Shown one piece after another: positions 1-7,870 of a DNA stretch of 64,000 nucleotides; the first letter of the stretch is position 1; each line of letters begins with the position of its first letter. Both the position numbers and the translations under genes were made by a program. This stretch comes from an uncultured Capnocytophaga sp. (GTDB taxonomy: Bacteria > Bacteroidota > Bacteroidia > Flavobacteriales > Flavobacteriaceae): assembly GCF_937936315.1 (NCBI RefSeq), contig NZ_CALGWU010000057.1, forward strand, positions 62,001-126,000, given 5' to 3'. Below the pieces are notes generated by a model. That model was not told the DNA's origin and ran no database searches. It saw only the letters and a program-made list of their open reading frames with translations.

Positions 1-2
1 CG

Positions 3-644
3 ACCTCCTCCACACGCGGGCTTATCATCTCGGTAACAGCTATAGGTGAAGCTAATGAAGAGGACTTGGTATACCGCAATGGGGCGCTACCTAATGACCT
101 TGTAGTACTCACAGGTGATATAGGAGGTGCTTATATGGGCTTACAGATATTGGAGCGCGAAAAAGCTGTCTTTCAGGTAAATCCAAACTCTCAACCCGAT
201 ATAGAGATGTATTCCTACATTCTGGAACGCCAGCTCAAACCCGAAGCCCGCAAGGATATTCCGCCACTGCTCAAAGAATTAGCTATAAAACCTACTGCGA
301 TGATGGATGTGAGTGATGGCTTATCGTCAGAGCTCTTGCACATTTGCAAGCAATCGGGAGTAGGTTGTAGGTTATATGAAGACAAAATACCTCTTGACCC
401 ACAAGTGATTAGTACTTGTGAGGAGTTCAATTTGGATAGCACCACCATAGCCCTAAGTGGCGGTGAAGACTACGAATTGCTCTTTACTATTGCCCAAGCC
501 GATTACGACAAAATTAAAGGCAATCCTAATTTTAGTGTAATAGGTTACATCACTGATAAGGAGGAGGGTGTAAACCTCGTTACTCGTGCAGGACAGTTCA
601 TCCCTATCATAGCGAGAGGGTGGAATGCATTGAGCAATGAATAA
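3..644 (+). CDS. thiL: Thiamine-monophosphate kinase, C-terminal part (cut by window start)
   Basis: ThiL phosphorylates thiamine monophosphate to thiamine diphosphate with ATP, the last step of thiamine cofactor synthesis, in the cytoplasm. The open frame enters from the window edge, so about 213 C-terminal residues of a protein usually near 340 are present. Visible family features are the early stretch reading T-S-S then LIISVTAIGE, the loop PNDLVVLTGDIGGAYMGL, the AMMDVSDGLSSELLHICK segment and the ALSGGEDYELLFT motif of the PurM/AIR-synthase-type fold. A TTG at 66 is not a real start because the homology continues upstream of it. The gene is followed 25 bases later by an alkaline phosphatase on the same strand. 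A TPP-riboswitch-controlled receptor lies about 42 kb away. Confidence 0.9.
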   Translation, partial: TSSTRGLIISVTAIGEANEEDLVYRNGALPNDLVVLTGDIGGAYMGLQILEREKAVFQVNPNSQPDIEMYSYILERQLKPEARKDIPPLLKELAIKPTAMMDVSDGLSSELLHICKQSGVGCRLYEDKIPLDPQVISTCEEFNLDSTTIALSGGEDYELLFTIAQADYDKIKGNPNFSVIGYITDKEEGVNLVTRAGQFIPIIARGWNALSNE

Positions 645-669
645 TTGACAATTAATAATTTAACAATAT

Positions 670-2079
670 ATGAAAAGAAGATCATTTTTTAAAAATGGGG
701 CTTTAGCGGCTTTAGGAGGATTGGTATTACCTTCCTTTGATTTACAAGCCCAAACCCTTGGAGAAGCCCATAAAAACAAACGCACTAAAAACATCATCTT
801 TATGGTGAGTGATGGTATGAGTTTCGGCACTTTGGTAATGGCTGATCTCTATCTCAAACGCAAATTCGGTCGCCCTTCTAACTGGATGGGACTATACGAA
901 CAGAACCTCGCTCAACGCGCCGTAATGGATATGGCATCGGCGAGTTCGGTAGTAACCGATTCATCAGCAGCAAGTTCATCTTGGGGCGGTGGCGTACGTG
1001 TAAAGAACGGTAGCCTTAATATCAGTCCAGATGGCAAAGAGAATATGCCTATCTTGCAAAAGTTCAAAAAAGCAGGCAAGAAAGTAGGTTGCGTTACTAC
1101 TGTAATGGTAAACCACGCTACTCCAGCAGGATTCTGTACGTGGAGCAAAAGTCGTAATGCTATGGATGAGATTGCCCTCAACTACACCGAATTAGGTTTT
1201 GATGTGATGTTAGGTGGCGGTAGTAAATACTTCGACCCTGCCCATCGCAAGGACAAAAAAGACCTCTTTGCTGTTCTCAAAAAGAAAGGTTATACAGTAG
1301 CTCGCACACGCAGTGAAATGCAGAAAGCCCCTACTAATAAACCCCTCTATGGACTTTTTGCTGAGGAGGCTCTCCCCTACTCTATCGATCGCGCGCAAAA
1401 CAGTGAAGAACAAGCTAAATCGCCTACCCTTGCCGAGATGACCGCCAAGGCTATCGATCAGCTAAAAAATCACCCTAACGGCTTTGTAATGCAAGTGGAA
1501 GGAGGTAAAGTAGACTGGGCAGCACACGCCAACGATATAGGAGCTTTGCTCTACGACCAAGTAGCTTTTGACGAGGCTGTGGGGGTAGCGCTTGATTTTG
1601 CAAAAGCCGATGGCAATACCCTTGTGGTAATTACTTCCGACCACGGTAATGCTAACCCTGGACTCATCTATGGCAAAGAGTGTAATGACAATTTTGACAG
1701 ATTGCAAAACTTCACCCATTCTAACGATTGGATATTGCAACAAATTAATCCTAATGACTCTATAGCTAAAGTACGTGAACACGTAGCTCAATACTGCGGT
1801 GGAATGAACATCAACGAAGAGCAAGCTAAAGAATTATTAGCTTATTACGCTAAAACCGAAAGAAAAGAAGATGGTTTGTACAACTACAAACACCTCCCTT
1901 ACCGATTGTTTGCTGAAATACAAAAAGCTCATACCTCAGTAGGTTGGATTAGTATGGATCACTCATCCGATTATACTGAATTGGGAATGTATGGACCTGG
2001 TAGCGAGCGTCTAAAACCTTTTATGCGCAATACCGATATGCACAATTTCTTATTGGATGTAGCAGAGGTTAGAGTTTAG
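670..2079 (+). CDS. Alkaline phosphatase, Tat-exported
   Basis: Metal-dependent phosphomonoesterase of the PhoA superfamily (469 residues), expected outside the inner membrane, where it frees phosphate from organic esters. The N-terminus MKRRSFFKNGALAALGGLV carries a twin-arginine motif followed by a hydrophobic stretch, so Tat export of a folded metalloenzyme is likely. The first metal ligand is in FMVSDGMSFG (Asp about 48). The catalytic serine is in VVTDSSAASS (Asp97-Ser98), matching the D-S-A motif of E. coli PhoA. Further metal-site motifs are VNHATPAGF, QVEGGKVDWAAHAND, VITSDHGNAN and MDHSSDYTELG near the C-terminus. It sits between thiL and a cation transporter with short spacing and may be co-transcribed with them. 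No Pho-box was recognised. Confidence 0.93.
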   Translation: MKRRSFFKNGALAALGGLVLPSFDLQAQTLGEAHKNKRTKNIIFMVSDGMSFGTLVMADLYLKRKFGRPSNWMGLYEQNLAQRAVMDMASASSVVTDSSAASSSWGGGVRVKNGSLNISPDGKENMPILQKFKKAGKKVGCVTTVMVNHATPAGFCTWSKSRNAMDEIALNYTELGFDVMLGGGSKYFDPAHRKDKKDLFAVLKKKGYTVARTRSEMQKAPTNKPLYGLFAEEALPYSIDRAQNSEEQAKSPTLAEMTAKAIDQLKNHPNGFVMQVEGGKVDWAAHANDIGALLYDQVAFDEAVGVALDFAKADGNTLVVITSDHGNANPGLIYGKECNDNFDRLQNFTHSNDWILQQINPNDSIAKVREHVAQYCGGMNINEEQAKELLAYYAKTERKEDGLYNYKHLPYRLFAEIQKAHTSVGWISMDHSSDYTELGMYGPGSERLKPFMRNTDMHNFLLDVAEVRV

Positions 2080-2103
2080 GAGTTAGTAAGTAGAAATTAG
2101 AGA

Positions 2104-3075
2104 GTGAAAAGTTTTCAGTTTCAGAAACTCGTTACTTTTATAGGCATATTGCTCTTCATCGTAAAGTTGATAGCGTGGTACATTACCAATTCTAATGCTA
2201 TCTTTTCCGATACGATGGAGAGCATTGTGAATATCATTGCCGCTTTTATGGGGCTCTATTCACTATACCTTTGCAACAAACCTCGTGATACCGACCACCC
2301 TTACGGACACGGCAAAGTAGAATTTGTCACCGCTGGTATTGAGGGAATACTCATCGCTATCGCTGGGATACTTATCCTCATCGAAGCCTTTTCATCACTT
2401 ATAAAAGGAATACAACTTGATAAATTAGGTTGGGGAATAGCCCTTTTTGGGTCTACCGCCATAGTGAATTACGCTATGGGGTATATCTCTTACCAAAAAG
2501 GGAAAAGAGAGAACTCTTTAGTGCTAATGAGTGCAGGCAAACACTTGCAATCGGATACTTTTGCTACTTCGGCTATTGTGTTGAGTTTGGTGTTGGTTCA
2601 CTTTACCGGTTGGCTATGGCTCGACCCTCTAATTGCTATTGGCTTTGGTACTTATATCATAGTGATAGGTTGGAAGATTGTGCGCAAAGCCCTCAGTGGT
2701 ATTATGGACGAGCGAGATGAAGCCCTTTTTACTGAGATTGTAAATATATTGCAGGCTAATCGCAAAAACGAGTGGATAGACATTCACAATATGCGTATTC
2801 AGCAGTTTGGGGCTCACTTGCACATCGATGCCCATATCACACTGCCTTACTACTATTCGCTAAAAGAAGCTCACCAAGAGATGGAAAATGTGATTCATCT
2901 GTTAGTAAAAAAAGTAAATAGAACTATAGAATTCAACTTTCACTTAGACTATTGCAAACCTTTTTCGTGTGAAATTTGCGCTATTGATTGCCCTTTTAGG
3001 CAAAATCCTTTTGTGCAAACTATACAATGGGATGTGAAAAACATAGCGAGCATAGCAAAACACAGACACAAGTAA
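2104..3075 (+). CDS. Cation diffusion facilitator family transporter
   Basis: Inner-membrane secondary transporter (323 residues) that exports divalent metals such as Zn, Fe or Mn in exchange for protons. Hydrophobic helices occupy about residues 8-200. Family landmarks are the metal-site helix SDTMESIVNIIAA, the cytosolic loop HPYGHGKVEFVTAGIEG, the helix HLQSDTFATSAIVLSLV and the DPLIAIGFG segment. A cytoplasmic C-terminal domain follows, with a histidine-containing strand (HLHIDAHITL). The last part is cysteine rich (CKPFSCEICAIDC), which is unusual and could bind metal. The start is GTG at 2104. The substrate cannot be read from the sequence. The next gene starts 23 bases after the stop. 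Confidence 0.9.
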   Translation: MKSFQFQKLVTFIGILLFIVKLIAWYITNSNAIFSDTMESIVNIIAAFMGLYSLYLCNKPRDTDHPYGHGKVEFVTAGIEGILIAIAGILILIEAFSSLIKGIQLDKLGWGIALFGSTAIVNYAMGYISYQKGKRENSLVLMSAGKHLQSDTFATSAIVLSLVLVHFTGWLWLDPLIAIGFGTYIIVIGWKIVRKALSGIMDERDEALFTEIVNILQANRKNEWIDIHNMRIQQFGAHLHIDAHITLPYYYSLKEAHQEMENVIHLLVKKVNRTIEFNFHLDYCKPFSCEICAIDCPFRQNPFVQTIQWDVKNIASIAKHRHK

Positions 3076-3098
3076 AAGTGAAAAATATATTATATAAG

Positions 3099-5018
3099 AT
3101 GAAGAAAATACTATTTTTAACAGGATTAGCATTGAGTACGCTACTCAGCGCTCAAGAGTCTCCTAAGGAAGTTAAAACAACTGTAGATGCTGTAACAGTA
3201 TTTACTAATGGAGCACAAATCACCCGCAAGAAAACAATTATGCTACCCAAAGGAGTTACTGAACTAAAATTCACTGACCTTTCTCCTTTCATTGCTCCAG
3301 AAAGTGTGAATGTAAAAGCAGTGCAAGGGGTTACTATCCTATCGGTAAGTCACAAAATCAATTTTTTAGACAAACTAAAACCTACTCCAGAAGTAGAAAC
3401 TCTTACCAAGGAAATAGAACGCATAGAAAAACTGATTGAATCCGAACAAACTTATTTAGAAATTGTAAAAGACAATCTTGATCTCTTACAAAAGAACAAA
3501 GAACTCAGCGGTAAAAATGCTCCTATCCAACTCACTAACCTACAACAAGTAGCCGATTATTACAACAAGCGCCTCACCGAATTGAAATTTGAGGAGAACA
3601 CACGAATAGCAAAATTAGAACAACTCACTGAACAACTCCGAAAACTACAAAATCAAAAGCAAATTGTATTAGGAAAAACCAACACTGAAAAGGGAGAAAT
3701 CTACGTGAAAGTAAGTGCCGAAAGCGCTAAAAACTACCCTTTTGAAGTGCAATACATCGTAGATAATGCCCACTGGACTCCCTCCTACGACCTCCGTGCA
3801 ACCGATATTACTCAGCCTATCAATCTCATCTACAAAGCCAATGTACAACAAGACACCAAAGAGGATTGGGACAATGTAAAACTCACCTTTTCATCTGCCG
3901 ATCCTAACCTTTCAGGCGAAGCTCCCACCCTGCAAACCTATTTTTTAAGCTATGGCAGTAGCGACCCCAACCTTGTGAGAAAACCTAAAGCATTTGGCAG
4001 TAATTTGAGAGCTATCAACGGATTGATACAAGGCGTAGTAGTAGATGAAAAAGGAGAGCCTATCCCAGGTGTTGTAGTGATTGTAAAAGGAACGACTATG
4101 GGCACCAGCACCGATTTTGACGGTAAGTTTACCCTCAATAGCCCAAACGATTTACAAGGTAAAAACTTAGAAATATCTTTTATCGGCTATAAAACTGTAA
4201 CTATACCTGCACAAAAAGTGATGACTGTAAGACTGCAAGAAGAAACTCAACAATTAGAAGAGGTTGTTGTAGTAGGATATGGTAGACACAGAAAAGCCTA
4301 TACAGGAAGTAATCGAAAAGATAAATTAGAAGGCAAATTAGCTGGAGCACAAGAAAAAAAGAACGAAATACCACAGGCTGACCTTATTCCTGTAAACTCT
4401 TCTGATATTCAAACCAACGTACAATTTGAGATTGCAACTCCTTACACAGTAAAATCTGACAACCAAACATATACAGTAGATATGCAATCTTTTAAAGTTG
4501 CTGCTGACTATAAGTACTACATCGTTCCTAAAGTAGAGCAAACCGCTTACTTGATAGGTTATGTAACCAATTGGCAACAGTATAACCTATTGGAAGGAGA
4601 AGCTAATATCTTTTTTGAAGATACTTTTGTAGGTAAAACCAATATACAACCCCTGCAAACTGCCGATACTCTTAAACTCTCCTTAGGACAAGACAAGAAA
4701 GTATCAGTTACCCGTGAAAAAATAAAACAATTTGCCTCTCGACAGTTTATGGGTAGTAAGAAAGAAGATACTCGCTTGTACAAAACTATTATCCGCAACA
4801 ACAAACAGCAATCTATCTATCTGATGGTATTAGACCAGTTACCTATTCCTACCCTTAAAGAAATTGAAGTAAATGCACTAAAAACCTCAGATGGCAAATA
4901 CAATAAAGAAACAGGAGAACTCAAATGGGAGTTTGCTCTCAAACCCTCTGAAAAGAAAGAAATAGAGGTAGAATTTTCCGTAAAATATCCTAAAAACAGA
5001 ACAATTTGGTTAGAATGA
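3099..5018 (+). CDS. DUF4139 (MuiA-like) exported protein with inserted carboxypeptidase-like domain
   Basis: Exported protein of about 639 residues. ATG at 3099 is preferred over an earlier in-frame codon at 3027 because it begins a signal peptide (MKKILFLTGLALSTLLSAQ) and does not overlap the previous gene. The N-terminus (about 25-120) resembles DUF4140 and is followed by a coiled coil (EVETLTKEIERIEKLIES and beyond). The DUF4139 body begins around VQYIVDNAHWTPSYDLRA. Between its halves, about residues 305-395, sits a carboxypeptidase-D-regulatory-like beta domain (QGVVVDEKGEPIPGVVVIVK) ending in EEVVVVGYGR, the motif that precedes TonB plugs in SusC proteins. The family was named after a mucoidy inhibitor, but its biochemical role is unknown. 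It is probably periplasmic or at the cell surface. Confidence 0.85.
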   Translation: MKKILFLTGLALSTLLSAQESPKEVKTTVDAVTVFTNGAQITRKKTIMLPKGVTELKFTDLSPFIAPESVNVKAVQGVTILSVSHKINFLDKLKPTPEVETLTKEIERIEKLIESEQTYLEIVKDNLDLLQKNKELSGKNAPIQLTNLQQVADYYNKRLTELKFEENTRIAKLEQLTEQLRKLQNQKQIVLGKTNTEKGEIYVKVSAESAKNYPFEVQYIVDNAHWTPSYDLRATDITQPINLIYKANVQQDTKEDWDNVKLTFSSADPNLSGEAPTLQTYFLSYGSSDPNLVRKPKAFGSNLRAINGLIQGVVVDEKGEPIPGVVVIVKGTTMGTSTDFDGKFTLNSPNDLQGKNLEISFIGYKTVTIPAQKVMTVRLQEETQQLEEVVVVGYGRHRKAYTGSNRKDKLEGKLAGAQEKKNEIPQADLIPVNSSDIQTNVQFEIATPYTVKSDNQTYTVDMQSFKVAADYKYYIVPKVEQTAYLIGYVTNWQQYNLLEGEANIFFEDTFVGKTNIQPLQTADTLKLSLGQDKKVSVTREKIKQFASRQFMGSKKEDTRLYKTIIRNNKQQSIYLMVLDQLPIPTLKEIEVNALKTSDGKYNKETGELKWEFALKPSEKKEIEVEFSVKYPKNRTIWLE

Positions 5019-5034
5019 TATACCTCTAACCAAA
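5005..5034 (+). terminator. Inverted repeat spanning the stop of the DUF4139 gene
   Basis: Perfect 10-base arms TTTGGTTAGA and TCTAACCAAA with a 10-base loop that contains the TGA stop codon. No T-run follows, so it may stabilise the 3' end of the message rather than terminate transcription. The next gene has its own promoter 20 bases further on. Confidence 0.4.
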
Positions 5035-5052
5035 GAAATAACCATAGTATTT

Positions 5053-5083
5053 TTGGCTATTTGTGATATATTTAATACTTTTG
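5053..5083 (+). promoter_or_regulatory. Promoter of the WecA-like gene
   Basis: TTG at 5053-5055, 20 bases, then TACTTTTG at 5076-5083. This matches the Bacteroidota -33/-7 consensus (TTG and TAnnTTTG). The coding start is at 5112. Confidence 0.7.
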
Positions 5084-5111
5084 CCGTGAAATACTGCTTA
5101 CAATAAACGAT

Positions 5112-6251
5112 ATGATAGTTACTTTCTTTTCAGAAAACCTATGGTTTACGGCTTTTTGTGTGTGCTTCCTTTCATTAGGTGCTGCCTACTTATCTTTGCC
5201 AAGTGTCATTTATGTCGTGAAGCAAAAAAACTTGATGGACAACCCTAATGCGCGTAGCTCTCACAAAGAAAAAACTCCAACTTTAGGAGGACTTTCCTTT
5301 TTTGTAAGTTTGATTTTTACCTTGTTTTTACTTCGTCCGTTTGATAGTGACAGCGTAGGAATTAATATTCTATCAGGGGTTGGGGTATTGTTTTTCGTAG
5401 GTTTAAAAGATGACCTAACAGGCGTAAACCCCAGTACTAAAATCATTGGTCAAATTATTGCTACTCTTATTCTGTTCTTTGGTTCAGGACTTAAAATCAC
5501 CACATTAAACAATTTCTTAGGTATTACCGATATTCCTTATTGGTTTTCTATACTCATCAGCTGTGCTATAGTGATGGCTATTGTCAATTCTTACAATCTT
5601 ATTGATGGTATCAATGGTTCGGCAGCAATGGTAGGTATTGTGATTTTTTCGGCTTTTGCCTATGTGTTCTATGATGCCGAAATGAACTTCTATTTCTTGC
5701 TATCATTGTTGAGTATCAGTTTTCTATTGGCTTTTTTGCGCTATAATCTATCGGCTAAAAAGCGGGTATTTATGGGCGATACAGGCTCTATGATTGTAGG
5801 TTTCCTTATTGCTGTGTTGGCTATCAAATTCTTTTCACTCAATACAGAACTATTAGAAAGCGCTGTTATCACGCCTTCTAACAAGGTATGGGTATTGCTT
5901 TCTATCATCTTTATTCCATTTTTTGATACTACTCGTGTGTTCACTACCCGCTTGTTACGCCACGGACAACCTTTTAAAGCCGACCGCAGTCATATTCACC
6001 ACGTGATGATAGACTATATGAAACTATCGCACTCACAAGCAAGCTTGCTATTAGCCGCTATCAACCTAAGTGTATTTATCACTATTTTATCACTAAACAC
6101 CTCTCTTTCTCCTCTCTATTTAGGAATTGTTTTAGGAGTTATTTTTATAGGATTGGCAGGACTTCTCTTTTATGTAAACAGAAGCTATCACATCCGTAAG
6201 AAGAAACAAAAAATAAGACATATTGTGAATGAAATTATAAAAAAGAAATAA
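5112..6251 (+). CDS. Undecaprenyl-phosphate N-acetylhexosamine-1-phosphate transferase (WecA/MraY family)
   Basis: Polytopic inner-membrane enzyme (379 residues) that transfers a UDP-linked amino-sugar phosphate to undecaprenyl phosphate, the first step of a cell-surface glycan. Family motifs seen in order are DNPNARSSHKEKTPTLGG, the aspartate pair in LKDDLTGVNPSTK, NSYNLIDGINGSAA, VFMGDTGSMIVGF and the cytosolic FKADRSHIHHVMID. About eleven hydrophobic helices are visible. The HIHH motif and the loop pattern favour the WecA/WbpL branch over MraY, and no other peptidoglycan genes lie nearby. Which glycan it starts cannot be determined here. Expression is from the promoter at 5053-5083. The frame ends in a lysine-rich tail. 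Confidence 0.9.
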   Translation: MIVTFFSENLWFTAFCVCFLSLGAAYLSLPSVIYVVKQKNLMDNPNARSSHKEKTPTLGGLSFFVSLIFTLFLLRPFDSDSVGINILSGVGVLFFVGLKDDLTGVNPSTKIIGQIIATLILFFGSGLKITTLNNFLGITDIPYWFSILISCAIVMAIVNSYNLIDGINGSAAMVGIVIFSAFAYVFYDAEMNFYFLLSLLSISFLLAFLRYNLSAKKRVFMGDTGSMIVGFLIAVLAIKFFSLNTELLESAVITPSNKVWVLLSIIFIPFFDTTRVFTTRLLRHGQPFKADRSHIHHVMIDYMKLSHSQASLLLAAINLSVFITILSLNTSLSPLYLGIVLGVIFIGLAGLLFYVNRSYHIRKKKQKIRHIVNEIIKKK

Positions 6252-6260
6252 TTTTTTTCG

Positions 6261-6268
6261 TATCTTTG
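6261..6268 (+). promoter_or_regulatory. Possible -7 element of rpoN
   Basis: TATCTTTG matches the TAnnTTTG consensus 18 bases before the rpoN start. No TTG is found at the usual distance, so this is a half-supported promoter. Confidence 0.4.
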
Positions 6269-6286
6269 CGCCCTATCTCATAAGAA

Positions 6287-7753
6287 ATGCTCAAACAGAA
6301 TTTACAACTTAAACTCTCACAGAAACTTTCACCTCAGCAAATACAGCTGATGAAACTCGTGCAACTCCCCACTCTTGCCTTTGAACAGCGCGTAAAACAA
6401 GAGTTGGAAGAAAACCCCGCCTTAGAATCGGGGCGCGAAGAAGATGCCCTCGATGAGTTTCACGATGAGTTCGACAACTCTGCCGATGAATATAACGACA
6501 ACGATGTAATTGATATGGACGATATCAACATCGATGAATACCTCAGTGATGACGAAATTCCCGACTATCGTTTGCACGCTAATAACTACAGTGACGACGA
6601 TGAGGATCGCGATATTCCTTTCAGTGCAGAGGTATCGTTCCACCAATCCCTTATCAACCAATTAAACACCTTTACCCTCTCGGATGAAGATTACCTCATT
6701 GCTGAGTTCCTCGTGGGTAGCATAGACGATACAGGCTATATACGCCGCTCTATTCAAGACCTTACCGACGACCTCGCTTTCACCCAAAATATCTATACCG
6801 AAGAGGAGCACGTAGAGCAAATACGCCAACAGATTATCTTCCAATTAGACCCTGCAGGAGTAGGCGCTGCCGACCTGCAAGAGTGCTTGCTCATACAACT
6901 ACGCCGCAAAAAACAAACTCCTGCTATAGAATTGGCAATCAAAATGCTTACCGAAGCCTTTGAGGCATTCACTAAAAAGCATTATACCAAACTGCAACAG
7001 CGCTTTTTGGTAACTGAAGAACAGCTAAAAGAAGCGGTACAAGAGGTGGAACGCCTAAATCCTAAACCTGGAAGTTCCTATGTAGGCAATAATGTACATA
7101 TAGAGCAAATCATCCCCGATTTTACCGTAAAAGTGGTAGATAACGAGTTGGAACTCTCCCTCAACGGGCGCAATGCTCCCGAACTACACGTTTCTAAGGA
7201 ATACAGCACTATGCTCGATACTTATAAGAAGAGCAAGGAAAAGAGCAATTCACAAAAAGAAGCAGTATTCTTTATCAAACAGAAGTTGGATTCGGCTAAG
7301 TGGTTTATAGATGCTATTCGTCAGCGACAACAAACGCTCCTCATCACTATGGATGCTATTATGGAACACCAACGCGAATACTTCCTTACAGGTGATGAAC
7401 TGAAAATTAAACCGCTTATTCTCAAAGATATTGCCGACAAGGTAGGTATGGACATTTCTACTGTATCGCGGGTAGCAAGCAGTAAATACGTAACTACCCC
7501 TTACGGTACCAAGCTCATTAAAGATTTCTTTTCGGAATCTATGAAGAACGACCAAGGAGAAGATGTTTCTACTCGTGAAATTAAGCAGATATTACAACAT
7601 ATCATCGCTAAGGAAGACAAGAGTAAACCCCTCCCCGATGATGAATTGGCACAGCTCCTCAAAGAGAAAGGTTACCCCATTGCACGCCGCACTATCGCCA
7701 AATACCGCGAACAAATGGATATACCTGTAGCACGCCTCAGAAAAGAACTATAG
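6287..7753 (+). CDS. rpoN: RNA polymerase sigma-54 factor
   Basis: Alternative sigma factor (488 residues) that directs RNA polymerase to -24/-12 promoters, where enhancer-binding ATPases open the DNA. The glutamine/leucine-rich activator-interacting region I is at residues 1-47 (LKLSQKLSPQQIQLMKLVQL). A strongly acidic region II follows, about 50-115, rich in Asp and Glu. The core-binding domain is in the middle, then the helix-turn-helix region (DIADKVGMDISTVSRVASSK), and the protein ends with the diagnostic RpoN box (ARRTIAKYREQMDIP, residues about 463-477). The length is normal. The gene ends about 65 bases before a bidirectional terminator that it shares with the convergent GH3 gene. No enhancer-binding protein is encoded in this window. 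Confidence 0.96.
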   Translation: MLKQNLQLKLSQKLSPQQIQLMKLVQLPTLAFEQRVKQELEENPALESGREEDALDEFHDEFDNSADEYNDNDVIDMDDINIDEYLSDDEIPDYRLHANNYSDDDEDRDIPFSAEVSFHQSLINQLNTFTLSDEDYLIAEFLVGSIDDTGYIRRSIQDLTDDLAFTQNIYTEEEHVEQIRQQIIFQLDPAGVGAADLQECLLIQLRRKKQTPAIELAIKMLTEAFEAFTKKHYTKLQQRFLVTEEQLKEAVQEVERLNPKPGSSYVGNNVHIEQIIPDFTVKVVDNELELSLNGRNAPELHVSKEYSTMLDTYKKSKEKSNSQKEAVFFIKQKLDSAKWFIDAIRQRQQTLLITMDAIMEHQREYFLTGDELKIKPLILKDIADKVGMDISTVSRVASSKYVTTPYGTKLIKDFFSESMKNDQGEDVSTREIKQILQHIIAKEDKSKPLPDDELAQLLKEKGYPIARRTIAKYREQMDIPVARLRKEL

Positions 7754-7770
7754 TCTAATGACGAGTGACA

Positions 7771-7808
7771 GTGCGAGCCGCACAGGCAAAAGTGCGAGCC
7801 GCACGGGA
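7771..7808. repeat. Two copies of the GTGCGAGCCGCACRGGCA repeat between rpoN and GH3
   Basis: Copies at 7771-7788 (GTGCGAGCCGCACAGGCA) and at 7792-7808 (GTGCGAGCCGCACGGGA) are spaced 21 bases apart. Each can fold into a 5-bp stem (GTGCG/CGCAC) with a 3-base loop. The same unit occurs at 10166, inside three DUF6493-like genes in exact form, and in a fourth in variant form. Confidence 0.8.
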
Positions 7809-7816
7809 AAGTATTA

Positions 7817-7847
7817 AAAGCTCGAAGCCTCACGGCTTCGAGCTTTT
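7817..7847. terminator. Bidirectional terminator between rpoN and GH3
   Basis: A 13-base stem (AAAGCTCGAAGCC / GGCTTCGAGCTTT) with a TCAC loop, followed by T residues on + and preceded by A residues, so it can act on both strands for the convergent genes. Confidence 0.85.
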
Positions 7848-7870
7848 TAGGTATATGAAAAGTAAAAAAT

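Noticed and set aside
3027..3098. Extension of the DUF4139 protein to an earlier start
   Set aside because: It would overlap the transporter gene by 49 bases and bury the signal peptide that begins at 3099.
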